64,000 nt of DNA. It comes from Lachnospiraceae bacterium (GTDB lineage: Bacteria; Bacillota; Clostridia; Lachnospirales; Lachnospiraceae). The translations under genes and the position numbers were made by a program. How positions within the stretch are numbered: the first letter of the stretch is position 1; each line of letters opens with the position of its first letter. The notes under the pieces are model-generated. The model was not told the DNA's origin, made no database searches, and saw only the letters and a list, made by a program, of their open reading frames with translations. The stretch is taken from NCBI GenBank assembly GCA_017624835.1, contig JAGAMG010000054.1:51799-115798 (forward strand). The letters are read 5' to 3'. Below, in pieces: positions 27,401 through 34,496 of the stretch.

Positions 27401-29975
27401 AAACCATCCATATGGGCATACCGGAATACATTCCCCCATTTGCAAAATACATAACAGGGAAGATGACCGTATTTGCTACCAATGTCAATATAAGTGCTGC
27501 TAACTGTGGCTTTTTCTTCCCATTAGCAATCCATAGAGAAGCACCAACCACCGCAATCAATACCCCTGTGACTATTATAGCTCCCATGCTAAATCCAAGC
27601 AAAATACTTATTAACAAAGAAACGATGCCACCTACAAATGCCGCCATAAGAATCAGATTCAAAAGCTTATGTTGAATATCCATATCCTCTTTAATCAGAT
27701 TTCCGGTTAGCCGATTCATTTTGTCCCAAAGAGTCCCGGCATCCTTTCTCAATGTTTCAACTCTTTTTGTTTCTGCCTTTATGGTTTCTGTCCCGGCATC
27801 CGCCTGGGATTTTTTTGCAGGATATATTTTCTCTTCTACTTGCGCAGGCTTCAATGCTACACTGTCATTCTCCGCACTTTGTATTTTTTCTTGGGGTAAA
27901 TACTTCCGTAAAAGTTCTTCCAGCTTCTCAGCCACAATGGGCTTGCTCAAATAATCATCAAAGCCCTCTGCAAGATACATTTCCCGCACACCCAATATAG
28001 CATTGGCAGTCAATGCAATGGTAGGCGTATCCTTACACAAGCTGTTTTCCAAAGCATTTATCCGCTTCAGGGTTTCAATACCATCCATCTCCGGCATCAT
28101 ATGATCCAGCAAAATTACATCAAAATGCTTTTTACAAACCAATTCAAGTACTTTTTCTCCACTGTTACAACAGGTAATTTGTAGTTTTGTTTTCTTTAAC
28201 AGCTTCTCAGCCACAAACAAATTCATTTCATTGTCATCAACAATCAATACGTTTCCATCCGGCGCCACAAAGCTTTCGGTATATACCTTCAAGGATTGCA
28301 CATATTCACGGAAGCGGTCCTCAAAATTGCCAATGCATTCCATACCCATTACTTTTTGAGGCAGGAAAATGGTAAAGGTGGAACCCTCTCCGTATTCACT
28401 CTCTACTTCCATACGACCTTTCATCAAGGTTACCATCTTTGAAGTGATGGCAAGTCCAAGACCTGTTCCTTCTACCTTACGATTTTCCTTAAGGTCAAGA
28501 CGTTCAAAGCTTCCAAAGAGCTTTGCCATATCCTCCTTGCGGATACCAATTCCCGTATCCACAACAGAAATTTTCATTAACAGGCTTCCCTCTGACATCA
28601 TTTCCTTTTCTACATGCAGAGTTACACTGCCTTCCTTGGTATATTTTACGGCATTATTTAAGATATTTACCATTACCTGACGAATGCGTACCTCATCACC
28701 ATACAGCTTATCCGGCAGACCTTCATCAATTTTCATATGAAAGGCAATATTTTTTTGCTTTGCCTTCACCTGAATCATATTTACTACATCGTTCAAAACC
28801 CCACTGAGGGTATAATTATCCTCCACAATTTCCATCTTGCCCGCTTCAATCTTGGACAAATCCAAAATATCATTGATTAGGGAAAGCAGGGTTTTACTGG
28901 CACTTTGAATATTTACCGCATATTCCTTAATCTCCTCATCTTGGCATTCCCGGAGAATCATTTCATTCATACCCATAACTGCATTGATGGGAGTACGGAT
29001 TTCATGGGACATACTGGCAAGGAAATCACTTTTTGCCTTATTGGCAGAATCTGCAATCAGCTTAGCCTGACGCAGTTCATCACTTTCCCTTGCCTTTTCC
29101 TCTGCTCCAAACAAAAATGCCATACCGATTGCCAAAAGCAGCAATAGTAAGCCAAACACCCATAAAATCAATGTCAAAACATAGAATAGACCTTCCTCTG
29201 CTAGCTTTTGCGGAACCGAACCCACTACTACAAAATCATAATCCTGAAGCTCTGCCACAAAAAGATATTGAGAATTTTCCTTTTCCTTATATAGCGCACA
29301 GGCTGCTGTGGAAATATTCATTTGTTCATTGATAACAGAAAAGGTCTGAAGAACTTCTTCTTTTGCAAAGAAGTCCAGATCCTCATCCTTCCAATCCTTA
29401 AAAGGTACTACAATGAGCTCATTATTGGTAGCTATGAGCACTCTTCCCATTTCATTGTAACAGGTCATTCCATATTTCTGCCTGAGTAATTCCTCTTCCA
29501 CCAACTTATACAATACATACTTTACATTGCCATTGTGATAAATGGGCACTGTAAATAACAAACCGATTCCCTTTTTATAGCTTATGGCTTTGTTTCCGCG
29601 AAAGGATTCCTGTATGCCGGAAAAATCAACTACCTGTAAGGGTTCCCCATGAACAGCATGTCCTCCCAATTCCAAAACTCCCCAATTTACCTTTACACCA
29701 TCCTTGTCTGCCATACTTAACAACGCATCTACATCCGCTGTCTCGCTTTCTATGTACCAGGCAATATTCTCCAAGTTTTGCAGCTCTGCATTAAAGATTT
29801 CCTCTGCCAAATCTGCCAAAGCCTTTGCCTGTTGCGTCATCTGATTCTGAGCATAATCCTGCAAAAGCGTTTGCAGCCTTGCTTCCATCAAAACGCCCAC
29901 AATCCCTAAAACCACCACAAAGCTTGCAAGTATAATAAAAATTTTTGTTCTGCCTTTTTTCAGCTTATCCCTCAT
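24447..29975 (-). CDS. Giant double hybrid histidine kinase with HPt, third receiver and HD-GYP
   Basis: An 1842-residue multi-domain sensor. In order: membrane helix (12-32), extracellular Cache-like sensor (33-262), helix (263-289), HisKA with His324 (MSHEIRTPIN), HATPase (GTGLGLAI), receiver 1 with Asp624. Next comes a second membrane domain of about six helices (770-926), HisKA with His956, HATPase (GIGLGLTI) and receiver 2 with Asp1255. The chain ends with HPt His1416 (VHALKSTSL), receiver 3 with Asp1555, and HD-GYP with His1706-Asp1707 and HHEMYNGKGYP. All key residues look intact, so it may run a phosphorelay and hydrolyse cyclic di-GMP. It resembles two hybrid kinases fused to an REC-HD-GYP regulator. 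Its start overlaps the upstream BMP gene by 11 bases; GAGGGTG precedes the ATG. Confidence 0.96.
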   Translation of the reverse strand: MRDKLKKGRTKIFIILASFVVVLGIVGVLMEARLQTLLQDYAQNQMTQQAKALADLAEEIFNAELQNLENIAWYIESETADVDALLSMADKDGVKVNWGVLELGGHAVHGEPLQVVDFSGIQESFRGNKAISYKKGIGLLFTVPIYHNGNVKYVLYKLVEEELLRQKYGMTCYNEMGRVLIATNNELIVVPFKDWKDEDLDFFAKEEVLQTFSVINEQMNISTAACALYKEKENSQYLFVAELQDYDFVVVGSVPQKLAEEGLFYVLTLILWVFGLLLLLLAIGMAFLFGAEEKARESDELRQAKLIADSANKAKSDFLASMSHEIRTPINAVMGMNEMILRECQDEEIKEYAVNIQSASKTLLSLINDILDLSKIEAGKMEIVEDNYTLSGVLNDVVNMIQVKAKQKNIAFHMKIDEGLPDKLYGDEVRIRQVMVNILNNAVKYTKEGSVTLHVEKEMMSEGSLLMKISVVDTGIGIRKEDMAKLFGSFERLDLKENRKVEGTGLGLAITSKMVTLMKGRMEVESEYGEGSTFTIFLPQKVMGMECIGNFEDRFREYVQSLKVYTESFVAPDGNVLIVDDNEMNLFVAEKLLKKTKLQITCCNSGEKVLELVCKKHFDVILLDHMMPEMDGIETLKRINALENSLCKDTPTIALTANAILGVREMYLAEGFDDYLSKPIVAEKLEELLRKYLPQEKIQSAENDSVALKPAQVEEKIYPAKKSQADAGTETIKAETKRVETLRKDAGTLWDKMNRLTGNLIKEDMDIQHKLLNLILMAAFVGGIVSLLISILLGFSMGAIIVTGVLIAVVGASLWIANGKKKPQLAALILTLVANTVIFPVMYFANGGMYSGMPIWMVLGMIFSWLILKGSLCFIVYSLNVIAIMACILAEMLHPEWVIPIEGNAAAYVDLIQSMIIVTCIFGLIFKYQTYVYEKQKKQIMSANRAKSDFLTNMSHEIRTPINAILGYNEMIIKESRESQTAEYALNVQSAGRTLLSLVNDILDFTDLERKDLLLRKEPYSMPEVLQDIFSYAEYNIEKKGLELRIAVDEQIPQRLLGDAMRLTQIMDNLISNGVKYTNEGYVEVALHWKQETDNRGNLIVCVKDSGIGMKQEDVQKISQSFIRFDNQQTRNIQGIGLGLTIVTRLLHFMGSSLQVESEFGKGSTFSFQLSQDIVDASPIGKYQRVNSFSLIEAIENEKFEAPDVKVLVVDDNMMNLDLLKGMLRSTRMQIDTGVNGQEALEMMRKKSYHMILMDHMMPVMDGVEALQRMKEEKLCENVPVIVLTANAVGDAREEYLKVGFRDYLSKPIQSRLLLAMIKKYLPKELVETKACNEAAIVQETEAVMEAKDAENSKNTEKSFLERISFLDTATGMEYCCNSEEFYREMVGSYLSTNKYEEICKNYREESWDKYRILVHALKSTSLSIGATAVSEDAKALEMAAKEGRIADVQANHDRVMAEYKKLLEKIKNVLENKDLETETAVEIRNETENAVTMDAWPANLKTVQEHILVVDDDPMNLHVAEKLLKEMFRVDCAKSGAEALQFLEKEIPNLILLDLHMPEMDGFEVNRRMKQDKYLSEIPVIFLTADNDRDTEVKGFNEGALDFITKPFIADIMLQRVKRILELDRLQKNLQSEVKKQTRSAEVRREKVERLSLQIMLTLANTIDAKDKYTNGHSLRVAEYAREIARRAGKTVQEQEDIYYIGLLHDIGKIGIPSHIINKTSHLTDEEYATIKSHPQIGADILANMTEIPGLSIGARWHHEMYNGKGYPDGLLGEEIPEIARIIGVADAYDAMASKRSYRDVLPQSVIKEEIRKEMGTQFDPVFAMIMLEMMDEDREYRMHE

Positions 29976-31062
29976 AAAATCTTACACCCTCGACAAACCA
30001 ATCAAAATGCTCCAACAACTGCTCATCACTGATGGTTTCCTTTTCTCCACATCTCATAGCGCCTTCATTATCATATATCACTCCGGAAAAAACATCCTTT
30101 CCGGACAAAAACTCCGCTTTCGCTTTTTCCACTTCCTGCTTAATTTCCTCAGTAACCTCTCCGGAATAAGCAGACAAATCCACCGCCTCTACTTCCATAC
30201 CTATCCAATAATTATTCTTCACATTTGCCTTTCCTACCAGAAATTCTCTGATAATCTGTTCATAAACCAATTCCCAATGACAAATCACGGAAGTAAGGCA
30301 ATTCTCCGAGTATCCCTCTAAAGCCTCATGATAGCCTATGGAATAAACCTTCGCTGCTTCCGCTGCCGCAATCACATTGGTCTGATTTTGATGATAGGTC
30401 AACACATCACATTTTTCCTCTTCCATCAAAGTATTAGCGGTCCGAACCTCTTTTTCCTTATTATCCCATTCTCCGGTCCAGGTTACCACCACTTCTGCTG
30501 TGGGATTGACTCTTTTCACTCCCAGAGTAAATGCATTAATACCGCGATTCACCTCGTTATTTTCCATTGCCGCCACATATCCTATGGCGTTACTTTCCGT
30601 TTTCATACCGGCTACAATTCCGGCAAGATATCTGGCCTGATACATTCTGGCAAAATATGAGGTCATATTTGTATCATGATACTCTGAGGAATTCACATAA
30701 AATACGATTTCAGGATATTCCTTTACCAGTTCCTGAATCTCCTCCGCATAACCATAGCTGGACAGAATAATCATACCTGCCCCCTCTTTTGCCAATTCTC
30801 TGATTGCCTCCTGACATTGTCCGGTAAATTCCTTTACATGTTCCTTTACCAAAAGCTGAGCTCCAAGCTTCTCACAAGCAGTCTTTGCTCCCTCATAATG
30901 TTTACCGTTCCAGCCCTTTTCCTCCATTCCACCGGATAAAACAAAGCCTATCCTAGGCACATCACTTTTCCCTTGTCTTCCCCCAAAAACAATCATCAGC
31001 ATTATGATAACCACAATACCTACAGCACCAACTGCCGTCAGAATCATCCTACGTTTATTCAT
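29965..31062 (-). CDS. BMP-family (PnrA/Med-like) binding protein, membrane-anchored
   Basis: A 365-residue protein with one N-terminal hydrophobic segment (about 8-27) and no lipobox cysteine. The basic membrane protein fold follows: PRIGFVLSGGMEEKGWNGKHYEGA, NEVNRGINAFTLGVKRVNP, VTWTGEWDN, DVLTYHQNQ. Family members bind nucleosides or similar ligands outside the cell. No permease or ATPase is nearby; the gene overlaps the hybrid kinase start, so a sensory role as ligand-binding partner of the kinase is likely. It is a paralogue of the preceding gene. GGAAGGAG precedes the ATG. Confidence 0.9.
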   Translation of the reverse strand: MNKRRMILTAVGAVGIVVIIMLMIVFGGRQGKSDVPRIGFVLSGGMEEKGWNGKHYEGAKTACEKLGAQLLVKEHVKEFTGQCQEAIRELAKEGAGMIILSSYGYAEEIQELVKEYPEIVFYVNSSEYHDTNMTSYFARMYQARYLAGIVAGMKTESNAIGYVAAMENNEVNRGINAFTLGVKRVNPTAEVVVTWTGEWDNKEKEVRTANTLMEEEKCDVLTYHQNQTNVIAAAEAAKVYSIGYHEALEGYSENCLTSVICHWELVYEQIIREFLVGKANVKNNYWIGMEVEAVDLSAYSGEVTEEIKQEVEKAKAEFLSGKDVFSGVIYDNEGAMRCGEKETISDEQLLEHFDWFVEGVRFYEG

Positions 31063-32149
31063 GTATCACGACTCCTTCCACATACCAGGTAAATTCATTT
31101 AACATGGTATTATCCGGGAGATTTTCTCCGTCTTCTACACGCATTTTTCCCTTATTATCTATAATCGGACCATAAAAAACATCAAAAACTCCGCTTTCCA
31201 GTTGTTCTCTGGCTTCTTCCACAGTTTCTGCTATTCCCGGCTTTACATTTCCTGTAAGCGGAGCCAGACCTACTACTCCGGTGGAAGTTCCTTCCCAATA
31301 ATTATCTCCCTCAAACTTTCCTTGCAAGCATTTTAAAATATAAGGCTCATAGTATTTCTCCCACTGCCATACCGGAGCCGTCAAAAAAGTATTAGGAAAG
31401 GTTTCACTGTTATCAATGTTATATCCAATGGACCAAATCCCCTTTTCCTCTGCCAATTCTAATACCTTATTGGAATCCGAATGCATGGTTATGACATCAA
31501 TCTTTTCATTGGATACTAATTTTTCAGCCGCCGTCCGTGTTGCAGCATCATCGTTCCAAGACTCACTCCATTCCACATGCACACGTGCATCCGGATTCAC
31601 AGATCTTACCCCCAAGGCAAATGCATTAATACCACGATTTACCTCTGAAATGGGAAATGCTGCCACATAACCGATTTCATTGGTTTCCGTCTGCATACCT
31701 GCCACTATACCGCTCAAATAACGCATTTGATAGATTCTCCCAAAATAAGTTGCCAAATTTCTGCTTTGCATAATACCACTTGCATGGAAAAAATATATAT
31801 CAGGATTTTCCTCCGCTTTTAACCGGATCCAGGTTCCGTAATCATAGGAATTACAAATAATGATTTCACAACCTTCCTCAATCAGCTCGTCTATCACAAC
31901 CTTGCATCCGTCATCCGTAGGAACATTTTCCTTATAAATCACATTCAGGTTCAGCACCTTGGCAGTTTTTTCCATTGCTTCATAATGGGATTGATTAAAG
32001 CTTTTATCATCACGGCTTCCAATCATAACCACTCCCACCTTGGTCTGCCTGCTGGTAACATCGGTATTTTCTTTCTTTCCCTGAATCAAAAATATTCCGG
32101 CAATTACTACTGCCAATATCACTACGATTACACTTACAATCTTTTTCAT
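31055..32149 (-). CDS. BMP-family (PnrA/Med-like) binding protein, first gene of the signalling operon
   Basis: 364 residues from MKKIVSVIVVIL; an in-frame ATG 24 bases upstream is possible but has a poorly spaced ribosome site. A signal-anchor helix without a lipobox is followed by the BMP fold: VGVVMIGSRDDKSFNQSHYEAM, ISEVNRGINAFALGVRSVNP, VHVEWSESWNDD, DVITMHSD. It overlaps the next BMP gene by 8 bases and is clearly related to it, so the pair arose by duplication. It probably detects a small ligand at the outer membrane face and signals through the kinase encoded downstream. Confidence 0.9.
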   Translation of the reverse strand: MKKIVSVIVVILAVVIAGIFLIQGKKENTDVTSRQTKVGVVMIGSRDDKSFNQSHYEAMEKTAKVLNLNVIYKENVPTDDGCKVVIDELIEEGCEIIICNSYDYGTWIRLKAEENPDIYFFHASGIMQSRNLATYFGRIYQMRYLSGIVAGMQTETNEIGYVAAFPISEVNRGINAFALGVRSVNPDARVHVEWSESWNDDAATRTAAEKLVSNEKIDVITMHSDSNKVLELAEEKGIWSIGYNIDNSETFPNTFLTAPVWQWEKYYEPYILKCLQGKFEGDNYWEGTSTGVVGLAPLTGNVKPGIAETVEEAREQLESGVFDVFYGPIIDNKGKMRVEDGENLPDNTMLNEFTWYVEGVVIHE

Positions 32150-32191
32150 TGGTATTTTCCGCCCCCAAAGCATTCCTTCTCTTAACTTAAC

Positions 32192-32219
32192 AGTTTACCA
32201 CAAAAAAGTATTTATTGGA
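32192..32219 (-). promoter_or_regulatory. Probable promoter of the BMP-kinase operon
   Basis: On the minus strand an extended -10 TGGTAAACT (hexamer at 32197-32192) lies about 40 bases upstream of the first BMP start. The -35 region is weak (TTCCAA). It follows directly after the terminator of the gene upstream, as expected for a new transcription unit. Confidence 0.45.
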
Positions 32220-32243
32220 ATAACTTCCCTTATCTATTTGTCG

Positions 32244-32274
32244 AAAAAAAAACCACGGTAACACCGCAGTTTTT
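32244..32274 (-). terminator. Terminator of the beta-helix lipoprotein gene
   Basis: On the minus strand ACTGCGGT, a GTT loop and ACCGTGGT form a stem with two G-U pairs, followed by nine T residues. This is a clear intrinsic terminator about 50 bases after the stop at 32323. Confidence 0.85.
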
Positions 32275-32322
32275 TCTTTTTTATACCACAAGCTCTGTAA
32301 TGTTTTGTGTTCATATATCAGC

Positions 32323-34449
32323 TTAGTAGAACCAGAGTGCCTCATCCTCAAGATACAACGCAAGCCACATGGAGCCCTCTCCACTTCCCGGCAGGGCTCC
32401 GCCCTGGTCGGCGTAGAAACCGAAGTTTGCCTTAGCACCATCGTCGAAGGAAATCGCACAGGAATACTCATTGTTCATCTCATAGTTGAAAGGACGGCCT
32501 TTTTCATCATCTGTCCAGAAGCATCCTCTGCCATCCTCCTCAAATGTAAGGAATCTCACTTCGTCGCTCGTTTCAAAGCTCACTTCACCGTACTTACTGT
32601 CAATAATCTCGTACAGAATATAATATTCTTTTGCTGTCAGAACCTTTGCATCGAATGGGGCAACCTTAAGGCGCGTCATGTCCAGGGCGAAGAACACATT
32701 GTCTTCTTGCGATTCTCCGGAATAATCGGGGTACTCGGTAATTTCGGACCAAATGCAGTCCTCAGTGATGATCCAATCGTTGAAAACAAGGCTGTTGCTC
32801 TCCCCATCGCCGAAGGTGCAGCGGTAGAAATAGAACTCCCCGTCGGAGTCATCATCCGCGCAGAAATAGCCGCCACTGCCGGAGCCGGTCATCAAGCAGT
32901 TGAGGAACATCTGCCTGCTCTGCGCGAAGAATAAATCCAGCGCGCCGTTCTCGCAGTCACGGATCGTGGAATCGAAACAGGACAGGAGCCCGCACTCGCT
33001 TGTACCGATGCCGTAGACGCCGCAGCCGTAAAGATCCAGCCCGGAGAGTACAATATTGCTGCATTGGCTAAAAAACAGCACGTCTCCTGCGCAGTCGCCG
33101 GTATCACTATGACCCATGGTGATATCCATCATGCCCATATCGGAGCAGTTTTCAAAACGCAAAACGTTGGCATAACGCGAATCCGTCACAATCTCGGTAT
33201 CCGCTGCCGAGCCGGACTCCGAGGCGATGGAAAGCCCGCTCACACCGGTAACGACGAGCTCCAGACCGTCGTATGTCTCGTCAATGCGTACAAATTCCCG
33301 GCTCTCATTAAAGTGCCCTCCCTCCCGCGCATAGAGTGCGGTAAGTGTATCGCTCAGGTTGTATCTGCCCGGTTCAAGCAGTATCTGCGTATCCGGAGCA
33401 ATGTTTTCGATCATCTGCTCCATATTGGAGACGTGCACGACCCGCTTACCTGCCACGACCTCAAACCGGCAGTCTTTTCCAATCACAAAGTTTCCATGGC
33501 CCTTCAATTCCTCATTGAGGCGCTGGCTCTCCCAGCGGTCAAAGGAACAGCGTTCAAATCGCGCTCCGCTTTCGCTGCCGCGGTAGTAGTAGGCGGGAAG
33601 AAAATTGTCTCCCATGTTTGCGGTGAAGGAGCAGCCTTCGAAGCGGGCAAAGGAGCCACTGAGACTCAGCATGTCGAAGCCGCCGTTGTCTCTGAAAGCG
33701 CAGCCCTCAAAGACGGCGTCGCTGCATAGGTACAGGTCAACAATGCCGTAGCTGCACTCCCGGATAATGCAGTCCTTGAGCGCAATGCCCACCGTATGAT
33801 CTGCCGTCACGCCGTAGGTGCCGCAGCCGTAGAGATCCAGGCCGGAGAGACTGATTTTTTGGCAGTAATCAAACGTCAGCACCGCGCCCTCGCAGTTTCC
33901 CTGCTCAATGGTATGCCCGAAGGTGATGTTCTCAATAACAATATCGGAACAATCGTTGAAGTAAAGCACATCGCAATAGCGAGGCTCCACCACAACCTCA
34001 ACCTTGCCGCCCTTTGCCCCACGAATCGTCAGACTCTCGACCTCATGGATTTCTGCCTGCCAACCATCATTGAAGCTGCGGGAAACATAGTCCGAGACAT
34101 TATCGGATGCCTCATGGAGATACTCCGTAAGGTTATAGGTGCCCGGCGCTAGCTCAATGACCACGCCCGGGGCGATGGCCTCCAGGAACTCGCCTGCCGT
34201 GCTGACATAGAGCACTTCGTCCTCAACCACGGATTCTTCCGGTGGATTGGTGGGCTCCGGCAGAATCGGCGCGGGAGCGGCAGATGTCGTTCCCGGCGTC
34301 TCGGCAATTGTCTGTCCCGGCACCTCGGCGATTGTCTGTCCCGGTGTCCCGGCAGGCTCTCCTTTGTCGGAAGCCTCACCGCATCCGGCAAGCGACACGA
34401 GCAGTAAAAGTGCCAGCACAAAGGCGCAAATGTTCAACTTCTTATTCAT
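32323..34449 (-). CDS. Lipoprotein with two beta-helix modules, GC-rich
   Basis: 708 residues from MNKKLNICAF, AAAAGGA upstream. The lipobox is SLAGCG, followed by a Pro/Gly/Thr-rich linker containing PGQTIAE repeats. Two tandem right-handed beta-helix modules follow (about 80-350 and 360-610), each with an APGTYNL-type entry, a CSDIVIENITFGH-like rung, DLYGCG, and short Cys/Phe-rich turns. A C-terminal beta domain follows. The modules resemble pectate-lyase-like or parallel-helix repeat proteins, but no catalytic signature was recognised. The coding sequence is visibly richer in G+C than its neighbours, including its paralogue upstream, which suggests transfer from another genome. Confidence 0.88.
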   Translation of the reverse strand: MNKKLNICAFVLALLLLVSLAGCGEASDKGEPAGTPGQTIAEVPGQTIAETPGTTSAAPAPILPEPTNPPEESVVEDEVLYVSTAGEFLEAIAPGVVIELAPGTYNLTEYLHEASDNVSDYVSRSFNDGWQAEIHEVESLTIRGAKGGKVEVVVEPRYCDVLYFNDCSDIVIENITFGHTIEQGNCEGAVLTFDYCQKISLSGLDLYGCGTYGVTADHTVGIALKDCIIRECSYGIVDLYLCSDAVFEGCAFRDNGGFDMLSLSGSFARFEGCSFTANMGDNFLPAYYYRGSESGARFERCSFDRWESQRLNEELKGHGNFVIGKDCRFEVVAGKRVVHVSNMEQMIENIAPDTQILLEPGRYNLSDTLTALYAREGGHFNESREFVRIDETYDGLELVVTGVSGLSIASESGSAADTEIVTDSRYANVLRFENCSDMGMMDITMGHSDTGDCAGDVLFFSQCSNIVLSGLDLYGCGVYGIGTSECGLLSCFDSTIRDCENGALDLFFAQSRQMFLNCLMTGSGSGGYFCADDDSDGEFYFYRCTFGDGESNSLVFNDWIITEDCIWSEITEYPDYSGESQEDNVFFALDMTRLKVAPFDAKVLTAKEYYILYEIIDSKYGEVSFETSDEVRFLTFEEDGRGCFWTDDEKGRPFNYEMNNEYSCAISFDDGAKANFGFYADQGGALPGSGEGSMWLALYLEDEALWFY

Positions 34450-34496
34450 ATTTCTCATTCCTTTTCCTATTTCCTCCAATGGATTGATTACTTTCC

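Noticed and set aside
33064-33729. A 221-codon plus-strand ORF opposite the GC-rich beta-helix gene
   Set aside because: High GC lengthens antisense frames. The minus strand has a signal peptide, lipobox and module repeats; the plus frame has none.
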